Assembly (NCBI GenBank): GCA_003971905.1
Contig: RSEE01000003.1
Coordinates: 620,001-684,000, forward strand
DNA from: Moniliella sp. 'wahieum'
Lineage: Eukaryota > Basidiomycota > Moniliellomycetes > Moniliellales > Moniliellaceae
Direction of reading: 5' to 3'
Length of the DNA: 64,000 bases
Shown here: in pieces, positions 46,761-57,506 of the stretch
Numbering within the stretch: position 1 is the first letter of the stretch
Layout: each line of letters starts with the position of its first letter
Notes under the pieces: model-generated
Told to the model about the DNA's origin: nothing
Database searches by the model: none
Seen by the model: the letters and a program-made list of their open reading frames with translations, nothing else
Program-made: the position numbers and the translations under genes

Positions 46761-47787
46761 GACGTGCCGCTACCAGTTCATAGATCGGACGACAATTGAT
46801 GGGGTGCGGGCGCCATCCACACCGACCTGTCCGTATTTGAACCTGATGCTATGTTGCACCATCACACTTCGAGCTTGTGCACAGAAGATACTGATGGGAG
46901 TCGGTAGGCACGCTCTGGTGGGCGGCGGGGGGAGTAGACTACAGTGTGAGGCTCGGTTAAGGCATGACCCAGAGCCGGAGAGAGGTGCCAATCGCAATCG
47001 AGACAGCTGAAATGAGATGGTCGTGTAGGAAACTGATATCAAAAATGCCATATCTCAGCCGTTTCTCATTATTCGTTCTCGCTAAAATTGGCAGGATGCT
47101 AGGGATGAAGAAGCACTGTTGCGGAAAAGCGTCAGATCCATCGCCTGCCCCACGGTGGGAGGCGGCACGCTCAGAAGCTTGTTAGCACTAAATGGGGGCG
47201 TGGTATGGACGCTGCTCTGGCGACGAGCGGCCATGTGGTTCAAGTTCCCTCTCATAGCTAGGCACGAGAGGGCAGGCTGTCTCGGCCATACCTTCACTAC
47301 TAAGCGTGGGCACAAGGGTGGAGGTACAACCGCGCCAGCGTGCCGTCCTCCAGCAATATGGTGCCCAGCAGCCGGCTGCCTGTTTTGGTATGGTGTGGGG
47401 GTGTAGGTACCTAGTGGGGGTGTCTGTCGAGGGGGCCATGTAATTAATTAATGCCTCCCTCGGGGCTGCGTGTGCGGTGCAGCTCGCCATGGCTGTCGAT
47501 CGGCTTTGTATCTCGGCTGGGGAGGGCAGCACCCGGGAGGGAGGCAGGGGGGCAGCGCAGACGCTGCCGGGAGAGAGGCGAGGCGGGCACTGCGGCAGCC
47601 TGGCCGCTGTCGATCCCCGTCACCGCTGCGGTGCGTCGGCCGCTGACTAGGACTAATAGTGACTGCTGCGCCACCGGGCGCGCGAGCGCAATTGCAATGT
47701 TCAAGTGCCAGCCGTTGGGCTGCGCTGCGCGGCGGCTGCGCCCCAACTACACCTCCCCCCCATCCATCGGCCAGCTGCCCCCCCAGC

Positions 47788-50700
47788 ATGTCCCAGAGCA
47801 AACAGCTCGGCCTCCGCCCCGCCCGCGGCACCTCCTTCGTCCAGGGCTGGCCCGGCATCCCCGCCTCCCCCGACCGCCCCCCCGCCGCCATTGCCGGCAC
47901 CGTCGATGTGCGTCTGGGCAAGGGCCTCAACGCATCCTGGCTGCGTGTCGAGCTGCGCAAGCTCGAGTCCATCCCCGGTGGCGAGCACTGGGGCGAGCTC
48001 ATCGGCAGCGGCCCCCTCACCGTCTGGCGCGCCAACCCCTCCCGCCACCTCGATGCGCCCGCCACCAACCCATCCGATCCCGACGCCGACCACTGGCAGG
48101 TGCTCACCTCCCACCATTCCCTTCCGCCTCCCATCCCCGAGGCCCTCCCCCCGTCCGCGCGCATCGACAAGCAGAGCGAGGTGGCGTACGAACTCGTTGC
48201 CTCCCTCTGTGTCCGAATGCGCCGTGGCGTCTTCCGCAAGAAGGAGGCCGCTGTCAGCAGCATCATCCAGACCACCCACCCCGTTGTTCTCGTCAAGCAT
48301 GACCTTCACCCCCCCTGGTTCCTCTACAACTACCCCGACACCAACGAGGCCCAAGTCCGCACCGACACGGGCGACGTCAAGCTCACCCTGATGCACAACC
48401 AGCACTGCTTGGCCCTGGCGACTCGATCGATGCACGCGTTGCCTTGGTCAGTGAGGCGACCAAGGCCGTCAAGCCCAAACACATCACGCTTTCCCTCAAG
48501 GAGACAGTCACCTTTACTGGCTCCCCTTCCCTGGCTGCCGATGTCAAGGGAAAGGGCAAGCCTCGCCCCGACCCGGCCGGCGCAAAGTCAACTGCGTCGC
48601 AGCGGGTCACCACCGTTGCCACCCGCTCCTTCCCCACAGGAAAGAAGCTGTCGCCTGCCGAATCGAGACTGTACGACCTTAGCCTACCCATCTCCAAGCA
48701 TCACGCTCTCATGACTATCAGTACTGCCAAGCACATCGAGGTTTCATATACGTACGTCGTCTCCACCCTGCTGGTATGACTTTATGACTTGTTGGTTCCC
48801 ACGAGACACAACGTTGGCCCTGCTTTTGCCTTTGCCTTTGCCTTAGCCTGCGCCTGGCCGTTGAGGTCAACAAGCAAACCATCGTGATTGATCATCTTCC
48901 CATTAAGATCTCCTCCTTTTCCCGTGCCGAGTCGGCCAAAATTCTGCCCAAGATCGGGTATGTCGCTGGGCTATCAGACCCGTCGCTAGCGCCAGCGCCG
49001 GCGCCCGGGGTGGACTCCGAACCCGGCCCGGCGCTGGAACGGGAAGCGAGTCCCCCGCCCACCCCACATCTGGATCCGGCTCCCACCATGTCCATCTCGC
49101 GCCTACCCTGCAACGCAACACCTTGACCAGTACCAACACTGGTCTCAGCTGGGCATTGAGTGGACCCAATTTCGCCGGTCGCGGCATCGCAGGTGCATTT
49201 GATGCCACTCGTCCTTACCCCGATCCTGCGCGACGAAACTTACCTCCAGGAACGGTGGCGCCCATGCCAGTTCGGGCTGCGTTTGCGCACCAAAGCATGC
49301 CGCCGGGCTTGGATAGGGGCGAGAGTTGGCGCTAACCAATCAGATTGATCGGGGCCCTCGGGCCTGCTGGGTCTGGCGCCCGAGCGGCACAGGACATGCC
49401 CCCGCCACATCCCTGGTGCCGCGGCCGAGGCAGAGAAGGAACGCTTGTACACCCGCGCCCAGCAGCAGAGCCATACGAACCAAGCGCTCGAAGCTGCGAC
49501 GCGGGCGGGGCAGGCGTACCAGGCCAAGTACTTCCTACCAGCCCCTCTCGGCCGAGGAAGAGAAAGCTTGGCGTTTCGCTCGAGCCCGCGCCGAGGCCGA
49601 GGCATACCAATCCACTTTTTCTGCCCCAGCTCCTTTTCCTGATAACCTCGATACCACCCCGGTCCCCAGCCCGATCCCCACGCCCGCCACACGTCCTGTC
49701 TCCTTGTTACGCGGCACACCTTCGGTCAAAACGTAAGTAGTGTTCCTAGTATGCCTCGACCAGCTCGGCAGTAGTGGAAGAACCTTCCTCCGGAACCCCC
49801 TTTACCGGTACTTCACGACCGTTGGATGTGGACAACGCATTGCCCCCCCCGCTGCCAAACCAGCACTGGGACCAGCACACAACGGAGAAAGAACGTTACG
49901 CGCTTCCTCGAGGCGCGGGACCAAGTAGCTCAACAACAAGGTGGATTAGCACCCCCCTTACTGCTAGCTTACTTCCTGCCTCAGCTCCAGCTGGGTACCT
50001 CTCAGGCCAGCCTTGACTGAAAGGAACAGTTGCGCCGCTCCTCGAGGCACGCGAGCGGTCGCTCAGCAACAAGGCGGAATGGCTCCTCCCCTCCCAGATA
50101 ACTTGGCCGCAGCGACGACTTCAGCCTCGACTTCGGTCGCTACACCTTCTTCGGCCCCTGCCGGCTCCTCGGCCCCGGTCCCCGGAAGCTCAGCGGGACC
50201 TGCACTGACGAAGAAGGAACAGCTCCGGCGTTTCCTCGAGGCACGGGACCAGGTGGCGCAGCAGCAAGGGGTATGGCACCACCGTTACCCGAAGATGTCG
50301 CTGCTGCTGCCGCTTCGTTGCCCTCAGCTTCAGCTTCCGCCCCGGCCCCAGCCACAGGAAGCTCAGCAGGCCCAGCACTGACAGAGAAGGAGCAGTTGCG
50401 CCGTTTCCTGGAAGCGCGAGACCAGGTGGCACAGCAGCAAGGTGGTATGGCACCACCGTTACCCGAGGATGTCGGCTGCTGCTGCTGCTGCTTCGTTGCC
50501 CTCAGCTTCGCCAACTCCGGTCCCCGGAAGTTCAGGGACCTGCAGACAGAGAAGAGCTGCGCCGTTTCCTCGAGGCACGGGACAGGTGGCGCAGCAGCAA
50601 GGTGGTATGGCGCCACCGTTGCCTGAGGATGTCGCTGCTGCTGCTGCTGCTTCCTTCCCTCAGCTTCAGCTTCTGCCCCGGCCCCGTCCCCGGAAGCTCA

Positions 50701-51654
50701 GCGGGCCCAGCACTGACAGAGAAGGAGCAGTTGCGCCGTTTCCTGGAAGAGCGAGACCAGGTGGCACAGCAGCAAGGTGGTATGGCGCACCGTTGCCTGA
50801 GGATGTCGCTGCTGTGCTGCTGCTGCTTCGTTGCCCTCGGCTTCAGCTTCTGCCCGGCCCCGGAAGCTCAGCGGGTCCAGAACTGACCGAAAAGGAGCAG
50901 TTGCGCCGTTTCCTGGAAGCGCGAGACCAGGTGGCGCAGCAGCAAGGTGGTATGGCACCCCGTTACCCGAGGACATCGTGCTGCTGCTTCGTTGCCCTCA
51001 GCTTCAGTTTCAGCTTCCGCGGTCCCCGGAAGCTCAGGGTCCAGCACTGACAGAGAAGGGAGCAGCTCCGGCGCTTCCTCGAGGCACGGGACCAGGTGGC
51101 GCAGCAGCAGGTGGTATGGCACGCCGTTTACCGAGGATGTCGCTGCTGCTGCTGCTGCTGCTTTGCCCTCGGCTTCAGCTTCTGCCCTGGTCCCGGGAAG
51201 CTCAGCGGGTCCAGCACTGACCGAAAGGAACAGCTGCGGCGCTACTGGAAGCCCAAGATGCGCTAGCCACGCATCAGCAGGAACAAGCGGCGTTGGGCGC
51301 AACATGCATGGGAACAACGGTTTGGGCAATACGAAAACGACGCCTGTGCCATCGTACGAGCATGTGGTAGACGCGGTGCCGGGTAGCACCAGTACCACTC
51401 CCGTGCCACCTTCGACCCCTCCTCAACCTAGCACTGCTTCCCCCGCCCCTCGGCTGGGGCTGGACGGCGAGTATCGTACGATGTCCGGGCGGCGGGAGGA
51501 CGTGGAGCACTGGTCCTGGACCGGTCACTCCCACGGGGCTTGTACGAACCCACGGTTGCCTCGTCCCCTTGGGGCTCGTTGTTGCCCACTGGCCCTGCTC
51601 CGTTGCTCCGCCTCCGCCCCCACAGATCTAAGATCTAAGGAACGAGCGAGGTGA
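47788..51654 (+). CDS. Arrestin-like trafficking adaptor with long repetitive C-tail
   Basis: Arrestin-fold adaptor of the type that recruits ubiquitin ligases to membrane proteins. Begins MSQSKQLGLRPARGTS; the arrestin N-domain shows VDVRLGKGLNASWLRVELRK and PIPEALPPSARIDKQSEVAY, followed by ITLSLKETVTFTG and ISTAKHIEVSYT. A 95-bp intron (48752-48846) joins YT-LRLAVEVNKQTIV, then DHLPIKISSFSRAES. The tail holds AEEEK-like segments (AEKERLYTRAQQQSHTNQ, SAEEEKAWRFARARAEAEAY) known from basidiomycete arrestins. It then expands into about nine units of LTEKEQLRRFLEARDQVAQQ plus an Ala/Ser/Pro spacer (49870-51250). The frame changes often, especially inside the repeats, so the C-terminal end (51654) is tentative. 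Confidence 0.75.
48752..48846 (+). other. Intron in arrestin-like gene
   Basis: GTACGT donor and GCCTTAG acceptor. Splicing restores SYTLRLAVEV, the conserved strand of the arrestin C-domain. Confidence 0.8.
49870..51250 (+). repeat. Tandem array, about 170-175 bp (57-58 aa) units
   Basis: Conserved unit heads (TGACAGAGAAGGAGCAG and variants) recur at about 49880, 50018, 50205, 50378, 50550, 50712, 50893, 51046 and 51220. The last six or seven units are closely similar; the first two are shorter and diverged. Confidence 0.88.
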
Positions 51655-52209
51655 GCCTCACCATTCAGCCTATTCAATTTGATATTCATCCACGTTGGAC
51701 CATGCATGGTGCCACGACTCGTGACGCGTGACGAAGGCGACAGGCCCAAACGTTTTTTGTGGACAATGCATTTTTTTGACGAGTTGTAGGTACGCCTGCT
51801 AGCTAGGAATGCGAATGCGCAGATGAGATAGGAGAGCAAGAGTTGACCAAAGAACGGTATGGATGGTATCGAGCAAACAGAGGGGAATGAGCAGAACAAC
51901 CAGAACAACACCGGTGGGGGGAGGAGGTTACGCAGGTACATAGGGGCATGGTGAAGGGAAGGAAGGGAAGGAAGGGAAGGAAGGGAAGGGAAGGGAGGAA
52001 GGGAAGGGAAGGGAAGGGAAGGGAAGGAAGGGAAGGGAAGGGAAGGGAAGGGAAGGGAAGGGAAGGGAAGGGAAGGGAGGAAGGGAAGGGAAGGGAAGGG
52101 AAGGGAAGGAAGGGAAGGGAAGGGAAGGGAAGGGAAGGAAAGGGAAGGGAAGGGAAGGGAAGGAAGGGAAGGGAAGGAAAAAGAAAGTGCATCGTGACCG
52201 CCCAACTGA
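51655..52209. other. Convergent intergenic region with polypurine microsatellite
   Basis: Between the 3' ends of the arrestin-like and KA1 kinase genes. Mostly occupied by the (GGGAA)n tract; no gene seen. Confidence 0.6.
51953..52170. repeat. (GGGAA)n / (GGAAGGGAA)n polypurine tract
   Basis: Over 200 nt of almost pure G and A on the plus strand, mixing GGGAA pentamers with occasional GGAA and GGAAA units. Confidence 0.95.
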
Positions 52210-55044
52210 TCATGAGCCAACTGCAGGGCCCGAGCCCAAATCGCACCGGACATAAAACACCTGGAGAGCCGAAGCAAACGCGTCGGTCTGGCCGGCCAAC
52301 AATCGCAAATCGACGCTCCAAAGACCAGGAATACGTGCCACCCGAGTCACCTCGACCGAAAATACCACCAACGCCGTCTGCCCCGCCGCATATGGGTCGC
52401 GCCACCGACACGCCCACACATACGGCTCTGGGACATGCGTCTCAGCTGCCATCTCGCTCAGCGCCACCGTCACCCGGTCCACAACTTGCGCCAACGGTAA
52501 CGACGTTAACGCTTCTTCCCGCAACTCGCCCTCGTGCACACGCACCTCTTCCCTCGACGTTGCCGCTGCAGCCGAGGTGCCAGACCGGGTACTCGTAACT
52601 GCCGATCCGCCGCCGCCGCTGCCAGCAGCTGCGTGCGAACTAGATCGCGCTTCGTGCTTCGACCCGTGCGAGCCAAACAAACGGAACAGTTTCCGGCCGG
52701 ACGATTTGGCAGGACCGGCCCACCGCATAGTCCCACCTCCACCTGCACCTCCGTTCCCATCCCCATTCTTATTCCCACTTCCATCCCCATCCCCATCCCC
52801 ACTGGCTTTGGCACTGGCTTTGGCACTGGCTCTGGCGCTGGCTCTGGCGCTGGCTCTGGCAACGGCTTTGGCACTGGCTCTTGCACTTGCTCTGGCACTG
52901 GCCCGCTTGCTGCTCGCAGCCTCGCCGGGCAAAGTGGGAGAAGGGCGGGGAAAAGGGAAAACAGTTTGTCAAGGGGGAAGCGGGACTTGGGACGACCCTC
53001 TTCTTGCTTCCGCCGTGCGTTCGTAGACCCGGACCCAGACCCAGACCCAGACCCGGACCCTAACCCAGACCCCGGTCGGAACCGACGAAGAAGGCATGAC
53101 GGTAGCCCGACGCCAACGTCCACCACGCTCTGGCGGCTGTTGGAACCGCGTCCGACTACCGCTCTGCGTCGGCGTAGCCACCACAGGTTCGCTCGGCCGG
53201 AAATTGGGCATGAGCGTAACAGCGTTCGTGGGGGAACGCGTATGTCCATCGCGTCCGAAGCGGGGGCGGGAGGGTCGTCTGAGTGCGCAGCAGGAAGACT
53301 GGGAGCCGTGGCGCAGATGGAAGAAGGACGCTGAGGAGAGCGGAGAGAGGAAGGGCGGGGCTGGGAGGTAGTGCGGGTCGAGGGTTGCCGGGGGGGAGAG
53401 GTGGGGTGGACAAGAGGTTGGATGGAACAAGGTACCGAACTTGAAGGGACAGTAACGGAAGAAAGGTTGTCGGAGGGAGGAGCGTGCGGTGCGAGACTAG
53501 ATCGACCCAGCGAAGAAGGCTCGAACCCCGTAGCACAAGCGCCAGAAGTGTCAAGGGCAGAACTGCGCACGTCGTCGTACCGCGGTGCGCTGGCAATAGG
53601 CGTCGCAGCCGACGTCCTGTCCGACGTCCTGTCCGACGTGCTGGACGCACGTGTGGGAGTCACCGTCGGACTCACGTCCTCGGAGGCGCTGTCGAAGTCG
53701 ACGTGACACGGGCAAGAGCGGTGGACGTAGAGGGTGCAACAGGTAAAGGTGAAACGGTAGGTAGAGAAAGGACATTCTCCTCGCTTCCGTGGGGAGGAGA
53801 CGTGGATGGGACCAGCTCAGATTCTTGCCGGACCAACGCGGGTCCCGATGGGTCGGCGGAGGGTGGGGAAGGCGGGGCAGGACGCACAGAGGTGCGGGAA
53901 AGTTCTTGGCGCTTGACCTGTTGTGCCAAGGCGGCGTGTTCAAGTTCCGGAACGCCAAAGCGAAGAGTTGCTGGTAAGCCTCGAGCCAGCGGTGAGCGCG
54001 GACCTGGTCCAAGCCCATGCGTTTGGCAGGATCCGGGGCGAGCATACCCGCCAGCAAGGTGCGCGGCGCCGCAGGCACGTGGTCAGCAAAGTTGAGAGGG
54101 GTGGTGGTGATGTAACGGTAAAGTTGGGGATGTTACGGCTTTCGGGGTTGGCAGGGTCGTCGTCAAAGGGCAGGAAACCGGAGAGCATAGCGTACAGAAT
54201 CAGCCGCTGGACCAAACGTCGACCAAGGGAGCAAGGTAAGGCTGGTCGGAGAGCACGAGTTCCGGGGCGGCATAGCAGGGAGAGCCACAGGACGTGCCAT
54301 TAGGGCGCTTGGGCCTAAAATGCCAGCAAAACCAAAGTCGGTAATGAGGATGTTGCGGTGACGGTCGAGGAGGACGTTTTCGAGTTTAAGGTCGCGGTGC
54401 ACGACCCCTTGGCATGCATGTACCACACTGCCGATACGAGCTGGGCAAAGATGCGGCGGGCCTCGCGCTCAGGCAGGAACTGGTGAGCGAGAATGTAATC
54501 GAACAGTTCCCCGCCCGAGGCGTACTCCAGCACGATGCCTAGCCACCGCTCGCTCGTAATGATCTCGATCAGGGCAATAATGTTGGGGTGGTGGAGACGA
54601 CGCAGGATGTTTGTTCCCTGCGGACGCGCTCCCATTTGGACTCTTCGCGTGCGGGAATGGCGGCCGACGAATCCTGGCCCACCTCGGGGGGGCACGCTTG
54701 ATGAGCTTGATGGCAACCACGTCGGCCTGGGGGTGCGGAGGCCGAGCTTGACTTTGCCAAACTGGCCTTCGCCGAGGGTGTGGAGCAGGACATACGGGCC
54801 CAACTGGATGCGGGGGCGGGGGCGGCGGCGACGGGCGGGTGACGGCAGGACGAGGGGCAGGAGGCGTCCAGACAGAGCTGCTGAGGCCGTGGGCGTCGTG
54901 GGCTGGGCGGTGGCGCGGCGGATGGGGGGGCCAGGATGCTGGCGGGGGCAGGAGGGGCAGCGGGGGTAGGGGTGGCGGTTGCGCCGCGCTGGCGCGTCGC
55001 GTGTTGGCGGAGAGCGCAGTGGACATGGGCACGGGCATGGCCAT
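52210..55044 (-). CDS. CAMKL-type Ser/Thr kinase (Kin4-like) with C-terminal KA1-like domain
   Basis: Starts [18 protein letters not shown] at 55044 (GCCATGG), followed by a Pro-rich lead. The kinase domain (about 54830-53950) shows [104 protein letters not shown] and [20 protein letters not shown]; all catalytic residues are present. A long Ser/Pro/Thr-rich linker carries a GSGSGS stretch (about 53020-53070) and an ASARASAK repeat (52799-52900). The tail has [40 protein letters not shown] and [11 protein letters not shown], which match the KA1 fold that binds acidic phospholipids. The frame changes several times in the kinase domain. The exact subfamily (Kin4, Kin1 or other) is uncertain. 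Confidence 0.8.
52799..52900 (-). repeat. 12-bp repeat encoding ASARASAK
   Basis: Plus strand CTGGCTTTGGCA / CTGGCTCTGGCG units in tandem, with third-base and Lys/Arg codon variation. Lies in the linker of the KA1 kinase. Confidence 0.8.
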
Positions 55045-55752
55045 GGCGACGGCCAGCGCGAGGGAGGCGGCAGGAAGAGCGGCGGTCGAGGCGGGCGGGA
55101 GAGAGCGGGCGGCGGCGGCGACAGAGACTCAGACTGGCACTTAAGCACAGAAGCGCCAAGCGCCAAGCGTGTCAAGTGAAAGTTCAAGCGCAAGTGGCCC
55201 ACCATGTGGCCTGTCGGACGTCAGGCCATCGAACGCCGATCTAGGCTCTGGGAGGACTCTTTGCCACAAACAAACAGGACCGACCGCCCCCCGACTGGCC
55301 GACATGGCCTGTCACATGTCACACGTCTGTCACAGCCCCCCTCCGGCATGCTTACCCATCTCTGGCACTCCCCACCACGCATTGCGGGGCAGCCTACGAG
55401 TCGGGTAAGAAACTCAAACAAACTGGTAAGAAAGCGGTAAGGATCTGGCCTTCCCTTCAAGCTGCGTGCGCTTGTGTGCCTCCTAGAACGCAGCGGTTCC
55501 TTCCTGAGACCTGACGCGTGATGCGGCTTGGCACACAGCACCTAGTGGGCGTTCGCCGTTTGCACGTCAACATGGAGATCCGTCCTACTCCTCTTCCTCG
55601 GACATGCATCTTCCAATGTGGTGCCCACATGTCACAATCTCCGTCCGAAGACGCTGCTGCTGGTTGCCGCGCCGTTTGGACGCACCCGCAGCAATGCAGG
55701 TAGGCTATTGATTCCCTGCGTCAACTCCAAGTCCCACCTGTTGACAGCAATC
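55045..55752. other. Upstream region of the KA1 kinase gene
   Basis: Holds a CACATGTCACACG site (about 55313) and otherwise only short frames. Confidence 0.4.
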
Positions 55753-55824
55753 GCCTCTTTGGCTCAGTGGTAAAGCATCTCACTAGTAATGAGAAGATCG
55801 GTCGTTCGATTCGGCCAAGAGGCA
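55753..55824 (+). tRNA. tRNA-Thr (anticodon AGT)
   Basis: A complete 72-nt cloverleaf without intron. Acceptor GCCTCTT pairs perfectly with AAGAGGC, discriminator A. The D arm holds TGGCTCAGTGGTAAAGCA (box A). Anticodon stem TCTCA/TGAGA encloses loop CTAGTAA, with AGT in the anticodon position. T arm GGTCG-TTCGATT-CGGCC (box B) is fully paired. A TTTTGCTCC stretch follows as a weak Pol III terminator. Confidence 0.95.
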
Positions 55825-56422
55825 TTCATTTTGCTCCATTTGTTTGTTTGGGTCTTTCTTTTTCCTGGGCCCTTCTTTTTCCCAAAGTGAAACCATGGTC
55901 ACCATAGATACGATCTATAGCTGTTTAACGTTTAGGGCTGAAGGGACCTTCTTCATGCAGCCTTTGTGTTCTCGCCATAGAGCCTCACCAACAGCCAGAA
56001 GCCCGAGATCAAGCCTTGGACCTGATGTGGGAAAAGCAAGGTGAAGACAAAGAGGAAGGGCTAATGATGAGCAGAACCAATCAGAATCAGCTTATCACAG
56101 GTATTGTCCGTCTCACTTTTGTCGAGCTTGAGTCTCCGCAACAAAGGACAAATGGTTGCGACGTGGACGTTGATACGTTGGCAGACGATCTCCAACTAGA
56201 GTGGGACTATGACTGGTAACATCCAACTGTATGACGCGAGTTGCCTATGGCATATAACCCCGTCCAGTCCACTTATGTGAGAGCGGGACAGAAAGGCAAA
56301 GGAGGGGAGGGAATCCATCGGAATTGCGGATCAAACAGGACTCGAACGGCTTAGTCGAAGAGCTCCACGCCCGGTACAGAATCGGTCCAGAAAAAGCCAC
56401 AAGGTCAACGTACTACCACTAA
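55825..56422. other. Intergenic region, no gene seen
   Basis: Between the tRNA-Thr gene and the 3' end of the phosphatidylserine synthase gene. Relatively AT-rich; a 67-codon frame at 56016-56219 is not convincing. Confidence 0.4.
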
Positions 56423-57506
56423 TCACGGTTTGGGCACCTTGAGCGTCTTGGACACAAGTGCCATAGCCCATGCGAGCCACAGGAAGGAGATGAGATGAAC
56501 ACTGGTGTGCAAGTGGGATTGGGTCCAGGCACTGACGCTCTCCGCACTGGGTAGGACAGGCCAGTACTGGGCCACCTGGGGGACCTTGACGGCAATCATA
56601 GTTTGGGCCTGGTCCAGCACCCCAAATAGCCAAATCACGGCTGCCGCAGGATCGAGCTCAATCGTACCGCCTGGCACGACGGAGCGGCCCAGGGTGCGCT
56701 TGCTCTCCTGCGCGGCCTGGAGTGCAGGCGAGGCCAAGGCCCCACACCAACCAACAGCACTGGGGTTGGGATCGGCACCAACGAGGTGTTGGGTGGCCCA
56801 GCGAAGCAGGCGTGACGGCTGCTCGGAAAAGAGCTGCGTGTGATGACTTGCGATCGGGCCGACTGGGCCGGGGTCGACAGCTCCATAGAGCAGCGAAAGG
56901 GCCATGCCACCAACGAGAAGGAGCGAAGAGGGGATGGGCAAGCCTTCAAAGTACTTGGCCTTTCCACTCTTGTCGTGCGGAATGGAGGTAGCAGTGACGT
57001 TGAACCGAGCCAGACGGGCAATACCACAGCAGACAAAGATGGTAAGCACCATCGAGTCGAGGTAGGTGCGCATGCCCAGTGCGTACGCGGCAAACGCCGG
57101 TGCCATGCCAAAACTCACCGCGTCCGCCAACGAGTCCAACTCCTGTCCCAGGAGCGAGGAGGAGCGACGCCAGCGCGCTACCCGGCCATCGAGCAAATCA
57201 ACACGGCCCCAACCAGGGGGAACCAGAGTGCGTGCCAGGCGTGAATTGGGTCCGAGGTGAGCAAGTACCTGCCCGAAGCAAATATACTCTGCGCACCACA
57301 AAAGCCGTTCATGAGCGTAAATGCATCGGCGAGATGGAAGTTGCGGACCAAGCTAAAGTGGCCATCACGCTCGACAAACTGGACCAACGCAGCCGAAGAG
57401 GCTGGCGGGGCCTTCTCAACCATCTTGGTGGCCTTGCTCTTGGCCTTGGACCCGGGCGTGGGGGGGGCGTAGGCGAGGGCGAGAGGGCAGATGGTTTACG
57501 GGCCAT
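56423..57506 (-). CDS. CHO1: CDP-diacylglycerol-serine O-phosphatidyltransferase (phosphatidylserine synthase)
   Basis: Makes phosphatidylserine from CDP-diacylglycerol and serine in the ER membrane. Starts MARKPSALSPSPTPPP (57506); a basic SKAKSKATKMVEK stretch leads into FVERDGHFSLVRNFHLADAF and TLMNGFCGAQSIFASGRYLL. The CDP-alcohol phosphatidyltransferase signature is DGRVARWRRSSSLLGQELDS followed by LAD, carrying the DGxxAR, G, D and D ligands. Further helices: FGMAPAFAAYALGMRTYLDS, IFVCCGIARLARFNVTATS, KYFEGLPIPSSLLLVGG; the end is VSKTLKVPKP. The N-terminal half and the signature lie in different frames (changes near 57440 and 57190). Length of about 350 residues is somewhat above yeast Cho1 because of a longer internal loop. 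Confidence 0.9.

Larger units (their letters stand above)
45019..47787. other. Repeat-rich intergenic region
   Basis: No convincing gene. Contains heptamer arrays (45295-45352), copy B of a dispersed repeat (45365-45562), degenerate related segments at 46235-46760 and a relatively AT-rich middle. A 184-codon minus-strand frame (45636-46190) has no recognisable motif. Confidence 0.45.

Noticed and set aside
51803-52417. Long frames across the (GGGAA)n tract
   Set aside because: Pure repeat translation (Gly/Lys/Arg/Glu or Pro/Ser/Leu/Phe); long frames are expected from any stop-free polypurine repeat.
52534-53334. 266-codon plus-strand frame opposite the KA1 kinase linker
   Set aside because: Antisense shadow of the repeat-coded linker; the minus strand carries the KA1-like and kinase motifs.
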